NCBI GenBank assembly: GCA_021323315.1
Contig: JAJTCQ010000008.1
Span: 30,160 to 94,159 of the forward strand
Length of the DNA stretch: 64,000 nucleotides
Origin: Gaiellaceae bacterium
GTDB lineage: Bacteria; Actinomycetota; Thermoleophilia; Gaiellales; Gaiellaceae
Direction: 5' to 3'
Numbering within the stretch: the first letter of the stretch is position 1; each line of letters opens with the position of its first letter. Under the pieces are notes generated by a model. It was not told the origin of the DNA. It saw only the letters and a list, made by a program, of their open reading frames with translations, and did not search any database. This document shows, piece by piece, positions 10,061-19,700 of the stretch. The position numbers were made by a program, and so were the translations under genes.

Positions 10061-11506
10061 ATGCCCACCGAGAACGGCGGCCCGTCCCAGAAGGACGTCC
10101 TCGGTCGCAGCCGCATCTTCACGCCCGAGGTCGTCAACGACATCCACATCAAGGCCGAGCTCGGGCGCTACCGCATGCGGGGCTTCTCGATCTTCAAGCC
10201 GATGCCGCACTGGGACGAGCTCGTGTTCCTTCCCGGCACGCTGACGCGCTTCGTCATCGAGGGCTACCGGGAGAAGTGCGACACGACGACGGTGCTCGGC
10301 GCGCGCTTCGCGAAGAACCCGATGGAGCTCGACATCCCAATCTACATCACCGGCATGTCGTTCGGCGCCCTCTCGCTCGAGGCGAAGATGGCGCTCGCGA
10401 AGGGCGCGTCCATGGCCGGCACGGCAACGTGCTCGGGCGAGGGCGGGATGATCCCGCCGGAGCGCGACTACTCGACGAAGTGGTACTACCAGTGCATCCA
10501 GTCGCGGTACGGGTTCAACCCGCACCACCTGATGCTCGCGGACGCGTGCGAGTTCTTCATCGGGCAGGGCTGCAAGGTCGGCCTCGGCGGCCATCTGATG
10601 GGGCAGAAGGTCACCGAGCAGGTCGCGGAGATGCGCTCGCTCCCTGCGGGGATCGACCAGCGCTCGCCCGCGCGGCACCCCGACTGGCTCGGTCCCGACG
10701 ACCTCTCGCTCAAGGTGCAGGAGATCCGCGAGGCGACCGACTACCGGATCCCGATCCAGCTCAAGCTCGGCGCCTCGCGGGTGTACGACGACGTGCGCAT
10801 GGCCGCGAAGTGCGGGCCGGACATCATCTACCTCGACGGAGCCGAGGGCGGCACCGGCGCCGGCCCGCACATCGCGACCGAGGAGACTGGCATCCCGCTG
10901 ATGGCGGCGATCCCCGAGGCGCGGCGAGCGCTCGAAGACGTCGGACTCGCGGACGAGATCGACCTCGTCGTCGCGGGCGGGATACGCAACGGCGCCGACG
11001 TCGCGAAGTGCCTCGCGCTCGGCGCGAAGGCCGTCGCGCTGGGGCACTCGGCGCTCATGGCGCTGAACTGCAACAAGGAGATCCCTGGCGTCACGGATTA
11101 CGAGGGGACGGTCGGCGTCCCCGCGGGCCAGTGCTACCACTGCCACACCGGCCGCTGCCCGGTGGGCATCACCACCCAGGACCCGGAGCTCCGCAAGCGC
11201 CTGGTCGTCGAGGACGCCGCGAACCGCGTCTACAATTTCCTCACCGCGCTGACCATGGAGCTGCAGATGCTCGCGCGGGCATGCGGCAAGACGAACGTGC
11301 ACTCCCTCGAGCCGGAGGACCTCGCGGCGCTGACGGTCGAGGCCTCGGCGATGGCGCGAGTGCCGCTCGCCGGAACGACCTACACGGTCGGCCAGACCGA
11401 GCGTGAGATCCTCTCCGAGGTGCAGCGCCTGCTCGCGATCAAGGCCGAGGAGGAGCTCGCCGCCAACCCGACCGCGCAGGTCGCCGACCTCCACTCGGTG
11501 GAGTAG
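10061..11506 (+). CDS. FMN-binding glutamate synthase family protein (GlxD/MgsC-type, cluster 1) with Cys-rich CYHCHTGRC motif
   Basis: ITGMSFGALSLEAKMALAKGASMAGTATCSGEGGMIPPER...LGGHLMGQKVTEQVAEMRSLPAGIDQRSPARHPDW...VVAGGIRNGADVAKCLALGAKAVALG...QCYHCHTGRCPVGITTQ. Confidence 0.9.
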   Translation: MPTENGGPSQKDVLGRSRIFTPEVVNDIHIKAELGRYRMRGFSIFKPMPHWDELVFLPGTLTRFVIEGYREKCDTTTVLGARFAKNPMELDIPIYITGMSFGALSLEAKMALAKGASMAGTATCSGEGGMIPPERDYSTKWYYQCIQSRYGFNPHHLMLADACEFFIGQGCKVGLGGHLMGQKVTEQVAEMRSLPAGIDQRSPARHPDWLGPDDLSLKVQEIREATDYRIPIQLKLGASRVYDDVRMAAKCGPDIIYLDGAEGGTGAGPHIATEETGIPLMAAIPEARRALEDVGLADEIDLVVAGGIRNGADVAKCLALGAKAVALGHSALMALNCNKEIPGVTDYEGTVGVPAGQCYHCHTGRCPVGITTQDPELRKRLVVEDAANRVYNFLTALTMELQMLARACGKTNVHSLEPEDLAALTVEASAMARVPLAGTTYTVGQTEREILSEVQRLLAIKAEEELAANPTAQVADLHSVE

Positions 11507-11956
11507 ATGAGCTCCCACGATCTCGCCTACACCGAGCCCGAGAAGATCAAGTCGCTCGACGCCGAGTTCCTGTCCGGCCACCGCTTCCCGTACCAGGAGG
11601 ACCTGTCCCTCGTCGAGGACGTCGATCTCATGGCGTCGACGCCGGGCGAGGACATCAACTGGCTCGAGGACGTCGCACTCCTCGAGGAGGACGGCGTGCC
11701 CGCGGTCTTCGACCGCTACTCGAACGCCTTCCTGAAGATCTACTTCCCGATCCCGGAGGGGCGGGAGGACGAGATCGCCCGCAAGGTTCTCGTGACGCAC
11801 CTGCAGTCGGGCAACTCGTACGGCATCCTGCTCAAGGAGCTCCACTGCAAGTTCCCCCAGCCCGAGCTCGGCCCGTGGGTCGAGGGCTCGAGGACCGTCG
11901 GCACGGACTACTCGCCGCCCGTCCTTGAGGGCTGGGAAAAACCCGCCGGGCATTAG
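11507..11956 (+). CDS. Uncharacterised 149-aa protein at the end of cluster 1
   Basis: Start directly abuts upstream stop; MSSHDLAYTEPEKIKSLDAEFLSGHRFPYQEDLSLVEDVDLMASTPGEDINWLED...; acidic, no recognised family. Confidence 0.75.
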   Translation: MSSHDLAYTEPEKIKSLDAEFLSGHRFPYQEDLSLVEDVDLMASTPGEDINWLEDVALLEEDGVPAVFDRYSNAFLKIYFPIPEGREDEIARKVLVTHLQSGNSYGILLKELHCKFPQPELGPWVEGSRTVGTDYSPPVLEGWEKPAGH

Positions 11957-12070
11957 CCGAGTTGCGAGACGCCGCCTCGGCATCGAGCATCGCCGACGGC
12001 GACGAACCCGCCGACGGCACGAACCGCGACAGGATGAGAGGCGCGTGTTGTTCACGCGGGTGGAGATAAC

Positions 12071-12790
12071 GTGCCGCGCGTCGTGCGAGCACTCGTCCTT
12101 CAGCACATCGCCTGCGAGCCACCCGGGGTGTTCGAGGACGTGCTGCGCGAGCGCGACGTCGAGCTTCACCGCGTCGAGCTCGACGAAGGGGACGCACTGC
12201 CCGACTGGCGCGACTTCGATGCGATCGTCGCGATGGGCGGACCGATGTCCGTCAACGACGACGCGGAGCTTCCGTGGCTGAGAGAGGAAAGGGGGGCGAT
12301 CGGCGATGCGGTTCGCGCCGGGAGGCCGTACTGGGGAGTCTGCCTCGGGGTCCAGCTCCTGGCCGCGTCGCTCGGTGCTCGCGTCTATCCGGGGCCGGAG
12401 CCCGAGGTGGGGCTACTGCCTGTGAGCATGACGGGCGAAGCTCGCTCGGATCCAGTATTCGGCGAAGCACCGCACGAGCTCGTGACGCTGCAGTGGCACG
12501 GCGACACGTTCGAGCTCCCGGACGGCGCGGTCCGACTCGCGAGCTCGCCCGCGTACGCGAACCAGGCCTTCCGCTTCGAGCGCGCGTACGGCGTCCAGTT
12601 CCACCTCGAGGTCTCGGCCGAGATGGCGCGCGAGTGGGCCGAGGTGCCCGCGTACGTGAGCTCGCTCGAGCGGACGCTCGGCGCGGACGGCGCTCCCGCC
12701 TTCCTCGCGTCGATCGAGGAGAAGGCCGACCAGATGCGCGCCGCTGGACGCTCGCTCTTCGAGCGCTGGCTCGACCGCGTCGCGACATGA
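12071..12790 (+). CDS. Type 1 glutamine amidotransferase (GuaA-like GATase1)
   Basis: FDAIVAMGGPMSVNDDAELPWL...GRPYWGVCLGVQLLAASLGARVYPGPEPEVG...YGVQFHLEV; catalytic Cys in GVCLG, His in QFHLE. Confidence 0.87.
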   Translation: MPRVVRALVLQHIACEPPGVFEDVLRERDVELHRVELDEGDALPDWRDFDAIVAMGGPMSVNDDAELPWLREERGAIGDAVRAGRPYWGVCLGVQLLAASLGARVYPGPEPEVGLLPVSMTGEARSDPVFGEAPHELVTLQWHGDTFELPDGAVRLASSPAYANQAFRFERAYGVQFHLEVSAEMAREWAEVPAYVSSLERTLGADGAPAFLASIEEKADQMRAAGRSLFERWLDRVAT

Positions 12791-12829
12791 CAGGGAAAGC
12801 CGGGACCGGCTCCCGAAGGGCACTCACCA

Positions 12830-12855
12830 CGAAGCCTCGCGGTCGGCGGGCTTCG
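12830..12855. terminator. Strong hairpin between convergent genes, candidate bidirectional terminator
   Basis: CGAAGCCtCGC-GGTCG-GCGGGCTTCG inverted repeat between stops at 12790 (+) and 12877 (-); no T-tract, so not a classical intrinsic terminator. Confidence 0.4.
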
Positions 12856-12876
12856 CACTGAGACCGGTCGCGGTCG

Positions 12877-13218
12877 CTAGGTAGAGACCGGAACCTTCCC
12901 TTCCGGAGTCACCTTGTCGATGACATCCTGTAGGACGTCGGCCGTTCTCTGCGCAGCCGTGTCGACGTCGACCCCGGCCTTGTCCGCCACCGCCTGCAGC
13001 TTCTGGGGATCCACCGTCTTCTTGATGTCCTCGGCAGTCGCCGGCGTGTTCGGGCCGGTCGAGATCCACGAGTCCACCTTGTCCCCGAGACCGCTCGACT
13101 CGAACTTCTGCCTGAGCGAGCTCACGTCGATGTCGCCGACCAGGTCCTTGAGCTGGCTCTGCAGCTTGCCCGTGTCACCGGTCGAGATTGCCGCCTTCAG
13201 GTCGTCGAAGGGGCTCAT
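12877..13218 (-). CDS. YidB/DUF937-like small protein
   Basis: MSPFDDLKAAISTGDTGKLQSQLKDLVGDIDVSSLRQKFESSGLGDKVDSWISTGPNTPATAEDIKKTVDPQKLQAVADKAGVDVDTAAQRTADVLQDVIDKVTPEG. Confidence 0.8.
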   Translation of the reverse strand: MSPFDDLKAAISTGDTGKLQSQLKDLVGDIDVSSLRQKFESSGLGDKVDSWISTGPNTPATAEDIKKTVDPQKLQAVADKAGVDVDTAAQRTADVLQDVIDKVTPEGKVPVST

Positions 13219-13399
13219 GTCCACTCCTTCCTGACGCAGATAGGGCACTTCTCGCATGCCCCGTGCCGCACGCCGAAACCGACCAGCGGGTCGACGACTG
13301 GAGTCGACCGCGATGAGCGACGTAGCGCCGCGTGGCGCTGCCTCTGCGGGGCGGTGAGCTACGACTGCGCGGGTCGCTGCGCGCCATCTGCGTCTGGCA

Positions 13400-15472
13400 T
13401 TGCCCCGAGTGCAGCATTGGAGCGGTGCTGGACCGAGGCTTGTTGCGAAGTCGGCACGGAGACCGCCCGAAGCGATTCCTATACTCGCCCGCCTGACCGA
13501 TCTCGCCTCCCCGCTCCGCGAGCTCTTCGGCTTCGACGCCTTCCGGCAAGGGCAGGAGGACGTCGTCCGCGCCGCGATCGCCGGGCGAGACACGCTCGCG
13601 CTGATGCCGACCGGGTCGGGCAAGTCGCTGACCTACCAGCTCGCGGCGATGCTCCGCCCGGAGCCCACGCTCGTCCTCTCGCCGCTCATCGCGCTGATGA
13701 AGGACCAGGTGGACAAGCTTCCGCACCAGATCGCCGCGACGGCGACCTTCGTGAACTCGTCCCTCTCGCAGGATGAGACGGCGGAGCGCCTCGCAGCGGT
13801 CGAGCTGGGCGAGACGCGGCTCGTCTACGCGGCGCCGGAACGACTCCGCCAGGCGCGCTTCGTCGAGCTCCTCTCGACAGTCGGGATCGGGCTCGTCGTG
13901 GTGGACGAGGTGCACTGCGTGAGCATGTGGGGGCACGACTTCCGCCCCGACTACCTCTTCATCCGGCGCGGCCTCGAGGCACTCGGCGACCCGACGCTCC
14001 TCGGAATGACGGCGACGGCGACGCCGGAGACCGCACGCGACATCGGGCACGCGCTCGGGCGCGAGCTCGAGGTCGTGCACACGAGCGTCGTGCGCCCGAA
14101 TCTCCGCTACGACGTGCAAGAGGTCGCGAACGCCGAGGATCGAATCGAGATACTCGTCGAGCGCCTGCGCACGCTCCGCGGCGGCTCCGCGATCGTCTAC
14201 TCCAGATCGCGCCGCTCGACCGAGGAGCTGGCACGCGTCCTGCGCGGCCACGGCTTCCGCACCGAGCACTACCACGCGGGCCTCCAGCCGGCCGAGCGGA
14301 CCCGCGTCCAGGACGACTTCGTCGCCGATCGCGCGCAGGTCGTCGTCGCCACCACTGCCTTCGGGATGGGCATCGACAAGCCCGACGTGCGGCTCGTCTG
14401 TCTCGTGAGCTACCCGGACTCGCTCGAGGGTTACGTGCAGATGGTCGGACGAGCCGGGCGCGACGGCGAGCCGAGCCAGACGCTCCTGCTGGCGAGCCCC
14501 GCGGACGCAGGGACGCTCAGGCGCTTCGCGGTCGCCGACGTGCCCTCGCTGACGGAGCTTCGCTCGGTCTACGGCGCGCTCCGGGTCGCGCAGGGCCTCG
14601 TCGATCCCGACGAGCTCTCCGCCGTGGTGCCCGATCGCGACGCACGCGTGCTCGTCGGGATGCTCGAGCAGGCGGGTCTCCTCCGTCGCGACTTCGACGA
14701 AGGACGACGCATGCGGATCTCGCTCGATGCCGCGCCGCGCGACGCGCCCGAGCGCGTCGAGACGCTGCTGGAGCGCGCGCGGCTCGTCGCGGAGTCGCGT
14801 GCGGACCGGGTCGTCGCGTTCGCCGAGACGCGCGTCTGCCGCCACGAGCAGGTCGCCGTGCACTTCGGGGAGCGGTTCGACGCGCCGTGTGGAAGCTGCG
14901 ACGTGTGCGCCCCGCTCGCGCGTGGATCGGCGTCGATCTCGAGCCCGCCACCTCCCCTGCCGGAGGACGTCGGAGTTGCGATCGTCGACGCCGTCGCGTC
15001 GCTCACCTGGCCGCTCGGGCGACGGAGCCTCCTGGCGACGCTCCGCGGGTCGTTGAAGGCGCCGCCGTCGGCGCGCAGGTCGCTCGCGTACCGGATCCTC
15101 GCGGCCGCAAGCGACGCCGAAGTGCGTCGCTGGGTCGAGCTCGTCCAGCGGTCAGGAGCTTTAGTCGAGGTGACCACGCCTGACGGGTTCCGCGTCCTCC
15201 ACGTCGATCCGGCCGTACCGCCGCCGCGCATCGGAACCGGCATGGCCGCCGACGTCGACGAGGACCTCGTCGCGCGACTGCGCAGCTGGCGCCTGGAGCG
15301 CTCGCAGGAGGACGCCGTGCCGGCCTACGTGGTCCTCCACGACGCCACGCTGCGCGAGCTTGCGGCAGTTCGTCCACGGACGCTCGACGAGCTCGCAGGG
15401 ATCAAGGGATTCGGCCCGGTGAAGGTCGACCGCTACGGCGACGCCCTGCTCGCCGTTCTCGCCACGGCCTAG
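13400..15472 (+). CDS. recQ: ATP-dependent DNA helicase RecQ family (helicase + zinc/RQC + HRDC); exact start uncertain
   Basis: LFGFDAFRQGQEDVVRAAIAGRDTLALMPTGSGKSLTYQLAAM...VVDEVHCVSMWGHDFRPDY...GYVQMVGRAGRDGEPS; C-terminal HRDC LRELAAVRPRTLDELAGIKGFGPVKVDRYGDALL. Confidence 0.93.
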   Translation: MPRVQHWSGAGPRLVAKSARRPPEAIPILARLTDLASPLRELFGFDAFRQGQEDVVRAAIAGRDTLALMPTGSGKSLTYQLAAMLRPEPTLVLSPLIALMKDQVDKLPHQIAATATFVNSSLSQDETAERLAAVELGETRLVYAAPERLRQARFVELLSTVGIGLVVVDEVHCVSMWGHDFRPDYLFIRRGLEALGDPTLLGMTATATPETARDIGHALGRELEVVHTSVVRPNLRYDVQEVANAEDRIEILVERLRTLRGGSAIVYSRSRRSTEELARVLRGHGFRTEHYHAGLQPAERTRVQDDFVADRAQVVVATTAFGMGIDKPDVRLVCLVSYPDSLEGYVQMVGRAGRDGEPSQTLLLASPADAGTLRRFAVADVPSLTELRSVYGALRVAQGLVDPDELSAVVPDRDARVLVGMLEQAGLLRRDFDEGRRMRISLDAAPRDAPERVETLLERARLVAESRADRVVAFAETRVCRHEQVAVHFGERFDAPCGSCDVCAPLARGSASISSPPPPLPEDVGVAIVDAVASLTWPLGRRSLLATLRGSLKAPPSARRSLAYRILAAASDAEVRRWVELVQRSGALVEVTTPDGFRVLHVDPAVPPPRIGTGMAADVDEDLVARLRSWRLERSQEDAVPAYVVLHDATLRELAAVRPRTLDELAGIKGFGPVKVDRYGDALLAVLATA

Positions 15473-15539
15473 TTCTTGCCGCAACTCGTCGGCACTGCCT
15501 AGGATGAACGGCGAGAACGCCAATCCGGTGGAGGTGAGC

Positions 15540-16940
15540 ATGTCCGAGAAGATGTGGGGAGGAGAGCCGTTCTGGGGGCTCGGCTACGAATGGGATCCGG
15601 ACTGGGTCCTGACCGACCGCCAGAAGGAGCTCCGCGCGACGCTGATCGAGCTCTGCGAGAAGGAGATGCGCGCGAACGCGAAGCGCTCCGACGACGAGCT
15701 GCTGTTTCCGCGTCGCAACCTCGAGCTTCTCGGCGAGCACGGGTTCCTCGCCCTCACCGTGCCGGAGGAGTACGGCGGGCTCGGCGAGAACCACGTCGCC
15801 TACTCGATGACCTGCGAGACGATCGCGCGCTACGGGTGCGCGTCCACGGCGATGTGTTACGTCATGCACATCGGGGCCGTGAACGCGATCATGCTCCGTC
15901 CCACCGACGAGCTGGTCGAGCGCTACATCCGACCGCTCAGCTCCGGGAAGATCGGCACGCTCTCCTACTCCGACCCGGAGACCGGCTCGCACTTCTGGTA
16001 CCCGATCTCGTCCGGGGCCGAGCGCGTGAACGGCGGGTTCAAGGTGCGCAAGAAGGCGTCGTGGACGACCTCGGCCGGCTTTGCCGACTTCTACGTCGTG
16101 CAGACGACGAGCCCTGACTTCTCGGGCTACGACGACCTCTCCGTCTTCGTGATCGACGGCGAGGAGGCGCAGGCGCAGCCAGCGCTCTGGGACGCGCTCG
16201 GGCTCCGCGGGAACCAGTCCGGCCCGCTCGAGGTGCCCGACGTCGAGATCTCCGGTGACCAGATCGTGGGCCCCGTCGGCGACGGCGCGGCGTCGAACGA
16301 CGAATCCGTCGACCCCTGGTTCCTCATCGGCTCCTCGTCGGTGTGGAACGGCATTGCCCTCGGCACCATCGACATCGCGAAACGGCACACGACGCGCAAG
16401 CGCCATGTCGACGTCGGATTGCGCGTCGCCGACTACCCGACGATCCAGGACTACGTCGGCGAGGCGCTCATGGACACGAACGCGTCCCGCCTCTTCGTCC
16501 TCTCCGTCGCCCAGGCGATGGACGACGCGACCGACAACAACACGAAGGTGCTCGCCGTCGGCGAGCTCGCGCGCGCCGACTTCCTGCACTGGGCCTGGCA
16601 GATCAAGTTCGAGGCAGCGAAGAACGTCGCCCACGTCGTGGACAAGATGCTCCACGCCTGCGGAGGTTCCGGATACAAGCGCGACATGGAGCTCGAGCGC
16701 TACCTCCGCGACGCCAAGGCTGGCTGGGTCATGGGGCCGACGAACGAGGTGCTCCGCCAGTTCGTCGGCAAGGCCGTCCTCCTCGGCTTCGAGGCGCTCG
16801 ACTACTGGAACCAGTCGTACAACCGCCGCGCCGTCGAGAACGAGGTGAAGAAGCTCGACGCGGAGGGCAAGCGCGAGCTGGCCGAGAAGCTCATGGCCGA
16901 GGCGGCCGAGATGGAGGCGAAGGCGCCCGCGAAGGCCTGA
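15540..16940 (+). CDS. Acyl-CoA dehydrogenase family protein
   Basis: LTVPEEYGGLGENHVAYSMTCETIARYGCASTAMCYVMH...GSGYKRDMELERYLRDAKAGWVMGPTNEVLRQFVGK. Confidence 0.88.
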   Translation: MSEKMWGGEPFWGLGYEWDPDWVLTDRQKELRATLIELCEKEMRANAKRSDDELLFPRRNLELLGEHGFLALTVPEEYGGLGENHVAYSMTCETIARYGCASTAMCYVMHIGAVNAIMLRPTDELVERYIRPLSSGKIGTLSYSDPETGSHFWYPISSGAERVNGGFKVRKKASWTTSAGFADFYVVQTTSPDFSGYDDLSVFVIDGEEAQAQPALWDALGLRGNQSGPLEVPDVEISGDQIVGPVGDGAASNDESVDPWFLIGSSSVWNGIALGTIDIAKRHTTRKRHVDVGLRVADYPTIQDYVGEALMDTNASRLFVLSVAQAMDDATDNNTKVLAVGELARADFLHWAWQIKFEAAKNVAHVVDKMLHACGGSGYKRDMELERYLRDAKAGWVMGPTNEVLRQFVGKAVLLGFEALDYWNQSYNRRAVENEVKKLDAEGKRELAEKLMAEAAEMEAKAPAKA

Positions 16941-16941
16941 C

Positions 16942-19254
16942 GTGACGCAGACGCTCATTCGAGGGCTGCTTCCCGAGGATCCGTTTCTCGAGCTGTACCT
17001 CGTGCGTCCCGGTGGCGCGACGGTGTTCGCACTCGGTCCCGACGAACGGATGACCGTCGTCGACACGCGCGGCAACCAGACCGCCGAGATCTCGGTGCTG
17101 GGTGCCGACGGGCGCGACGACGCGGCCGCACTCGAGGCGACGGCCGACGCGCCCGCGACCGTGGTCAGGGCAGCACTCGCCGACCGCAACGGCAGCCTCC
17201 TCGCGCACGAGCTCGGCTCGCGCGGGCTCGATCCCGCCGATGCGCTCGCCATCCGGCTGTTCGGCGAGTTGTCGCCCGCGGGTTCGGCGCAGACGTTCCG
17301 TGCGGAGCGCGCCGTGACGGTGGTCGTCGCCGCGCCGGCGGGCCGCATCGTCGACGGCGCGCCGCCGCCCTCGGAGCTCCTCGTCGAGGTGCGGCGCGTG
17401 ACGCCGCGCACCTACGAGCAGCAGGAGCTCCCTCCGCCACTCGCGGAGCCGCGACTCGACGTGCGCGTCGACTCGGCGACCGCCCTCGCGTACGAGGTGC
17501 GCGCCGGCGAGTTCATCCAGGTGATCGACATCGAGGGCAAGCAGTGCTCGGACTTCCTCGCGTTCCACCGCGGGAAGCTCGAGTCGGGACTCGAGCGCGG
17601 GCTCGACGCGACGACGACGCGCTCGCTCATGGGCCAGGCGTACCCGCAGCCGGGACTGCAGGGGAAGTTCTACGACGTCGACCAGGATCCGCTGATCGAG
17701 GTCGTCCGCGACACGGTCGGCCGGCATGACACCTTCGGCCTCGCCTGCACGGCCAAGTACTACGAGGACAAGGGCTATCCCGGCCACGTCAACTGCAGCG
17801 AGAACTTCAACGGGCAGGTCAAGCGATACGGCGTCGCGCCGCGCATGGGCTGGGAGGCACTCAACTTCTTCTACAACACCGGCTTCGACGCGAACAACGT
17901 CTTCGTCATGGACGAGCCATGGTCGCGTCCCGGCGACTACGTGCTCCTGCGGGCACTGAGCGATCTGGTGTGCGCGTCGTCATCGTGCCCGGACGACATC
18001 GACCCGGCGAACGGTTGGCAAGTCACGCCGATCCACGTGCGCGTGTACGCCCCGGACAACAGCTTCTCCGTGGCGATCGCGCGTCGCGTGACCCCGGACG
18101 CCGATCCCGTGCTCACGAAGGAGACGACCTTCCACCCCCGCACGAGCGAGCTCACGAAGAGCTTCGTCGAATACCGCGGTTACTGGCTCCCGCACTGCTT
18201 CGACAACGAAGGAGTCATTGCGGAGTACTGGGCGTGCCGTGAGCGCTCGGCGGTCATGGATCTCTCGCCACTCAGGAAGTGGGAGGTGCTCGGCCCGGAT
18301 GCAGAGGCGCTGATCCAGCACGCGATCACGCGCGACGCGCGGCGACTCTCGGTCGGCCAGGTGACGTACACCGCGCTCTGCAACGAAACCGGCGGGATGA
18401 TCGACGACGCGACCGTCTACCGCCTCGGGCAGGACAACTTCCGCTTCGTGGGCGGGGACGAGTACGACGGGGTCTGGCTGAACGAGCTCCGCGCGAAGCT
18501 CGAGCTCAAGGCCTGGGTGAAACCCTCGACCGATCAGCTTCACAACGTCGCCGTCCAGGGACCCGAGAGCCGTGGGCTCCTGGAGAAGATCGTGTGGACG
18601 CCGCCGACGCAGACCTCGCTCGAGGATCTCAAGTGGTTCCGCTTCACGGTCGGGCGGATCGGGACGTACGACGGCATCCCGATCGTCGTCTCCCGCACCG
18701 GCTACACGGGGGAGCTCGGCTACGAGGTCTGGTGCCACCCCTCCGACGGGCCGGCGGTCTGGGATGCGATCTGGGAGGCCGGCTCCAAGCATGGCCTGAC
18801 GCCGCTCGGTCTGGAAGCGCTCGACATCCTGCGCATCGAGTCCGGGTTGATCTTCGCCGGCTCCGAGTTCGACGACCAGGTCGACCCATTCGAGGCGGGG
18901 ATCGGCTTTGCGGTCGACCTGAAGACCGACGACGACTTCGTCGGACGCGCTGCGCTCGAGGACCGCCAGGCGCATCCCCAGCGCGTCCTCGTCGGGCTCG
19001 AGCTGGAGGGCAACGAGACCGCCGGACACGGAGACGAGGTCTACGTCGGCCGGCAGCGTGTCGGCGTCGTCACGAGCGGCACGCGGAGCCCGATCCTGAA
19101 GAAGAACATCGCGCTGGCACGCATCGCGGTGCAATACGCGGACCTCGACACGAAGCTCGAGGTGGGCAAGCTCGACGGGCTGCAGAAGCGGATTCCGGCG
19201 ACCGTCGTTCGCTTCCCCTTCTACGACCCGGAGAAGACCCGGCCGCGCTCGTAG
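16942..19254 (+). CDS. DUF1989 (urea-carboxylase-associated) x2 - GcvT aminomethyltransferase fusion
   Basis: Two DUF1989-like segments (GPDERMTVVDTRGNQTAEISVLG and AGEFIQVIDIEGKQCSDFLAFHRG...NCSENFNGQ), then GcvT: VMDLSPLRKWEVLGPDAEALIQHAITRDARRLSVGQVTYTALCNETGGMIDDATVYRLGQDNFRFVGG...SRTGYTGELGYEVW. Confidence 0.85.
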   Translation: MTQTLIRGLLPEDPFLELYLVRPGGATVFALGPDERMTVVDTRGNQTAEISVLGADGRDDAAALEATADAPATVVRAALADRNGSLLAHELGSRGLDPADALAIRLFGELSPAGSAQTFRAERAVTVVVAAPAGRIVDGAPPPSELLVEVRRVTPRTYEQQELPPPLAEPRLDVRVDSATALAYEVRAGEFIQVIDIEGKQCSDFLAFHRGKLESGLERGLDATTTRSLMGQAYPQPGLQGKFYDVDQDPLIEVVRDTVGRHDTFGLACTAKYYEDKGYPGHVNCSENFNGQVKRYGVAPRMGWEALNFFYNTGFDANNVFVMDEPWSRPGDYVLLRALSDLVCASSSCPDDIDPANGWQVTPIHVRVYAPDNSFSVAIARRVTPDADPVLTKETTFHPRTSELTKSFVEYRGYWLPHCFDNEGVIAEYWACRERSAVMDLSPLRKWEVLGPDAEALIQHAITRDARRLSVGQVTYTALCNETGGMIDDATVYRLGQDNFRFVGGDEYDGVWLNELRAKLELKAWVKPSTDQLHNVAVQGPESRGLLEKIVWTPPTQTSLEDLKWFRFTVGRIGTYDGIPIVVSRTGYTGELGYEVWCHPSDGPAVWDAIWEAGSKHGLTPLGLEALDILRIESGLIFAGSEFDDQVDPFEAGIGFAVDLKTDDDFVGRAALEDRQAHPQRVLVGLELEGNETAGHGDEVYVGRQRVGVVTSGTRSPILKKNIALARIAVQYADLDTKLEVGKLDGLQKRIPATVVRFPFYDPEKTRPRS

Positions 19255-19265
19255 GAGTCGCGACC

Positions 19266-19691
19266 ATGGCCCGGCGCGTCCTCCTCTGCCTGCCCTCCGG
19301 CACGGCGCTGATCGACCCCGACCCGGACGAGACCGCGAGGCGCGACGTCGAGCTGGCGACGGAGTGGGGCGGGAGCGCCGCCGGCATCATCGGCTGGTCC
19401 GAAGGTGGCTGGACCGCCGTCGACCTCGCCGCGCAGCACGGCGACCTCGTCGATCGGCTCGTACTCGTGTCGACACCCGTGCCCGGCGAGGGGGCCGCCG
19501 CGCCGAGCGCGGTGACCGCGAAGACGCTCCTCCTGTACGGGTCTCGTGACGGAGGCAATGCACAGGCACGGTGGTGGCAGAACGCCGTTGGCGGCAGGAT
19601 CGAGATGCTTCCGGGTGAAGGGCGTGACATCCTCGGGCGCGTCTGGGCGCGCGCGCTCTCGCACGTCGCTCCCGGGCGCCTCCGGAAGTAG
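19266..19691 (+). CDS. Short alpha/beta-hydrolase-like protein
   Basis: IIGWSEGGWTAVDLAAQHGDLVDRLVLVSTPVP nucleophile elbow (GWSEG); only about 141 aa. Confidence 0.65.
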   Translation: MARRVLLCLPSGTALIDPDPDETARRDVELATEWGGSAAGIIGWSEGGWTAVDLAAQHGDLVDRLVLVSTPVPGEGAAAPSAVTAKTLLLYGSRDGGNAQARWWQNAVGGRIEMLPGEGRDILGRVWARALSHVAPGRLRK

Positions 19692-19700
19692 CGTTCCCCC

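Noticed and set aside
9164-12169. 1001-aa minus-strand ORF opposite the cluster-1 GOGAT genes
   Set aside because: High-GC antisense shadow ORF: Arg/Ala/Val/His/Asp-rich low-complexity translation with no family signature, while the + strand encodes clear GOGAT domains
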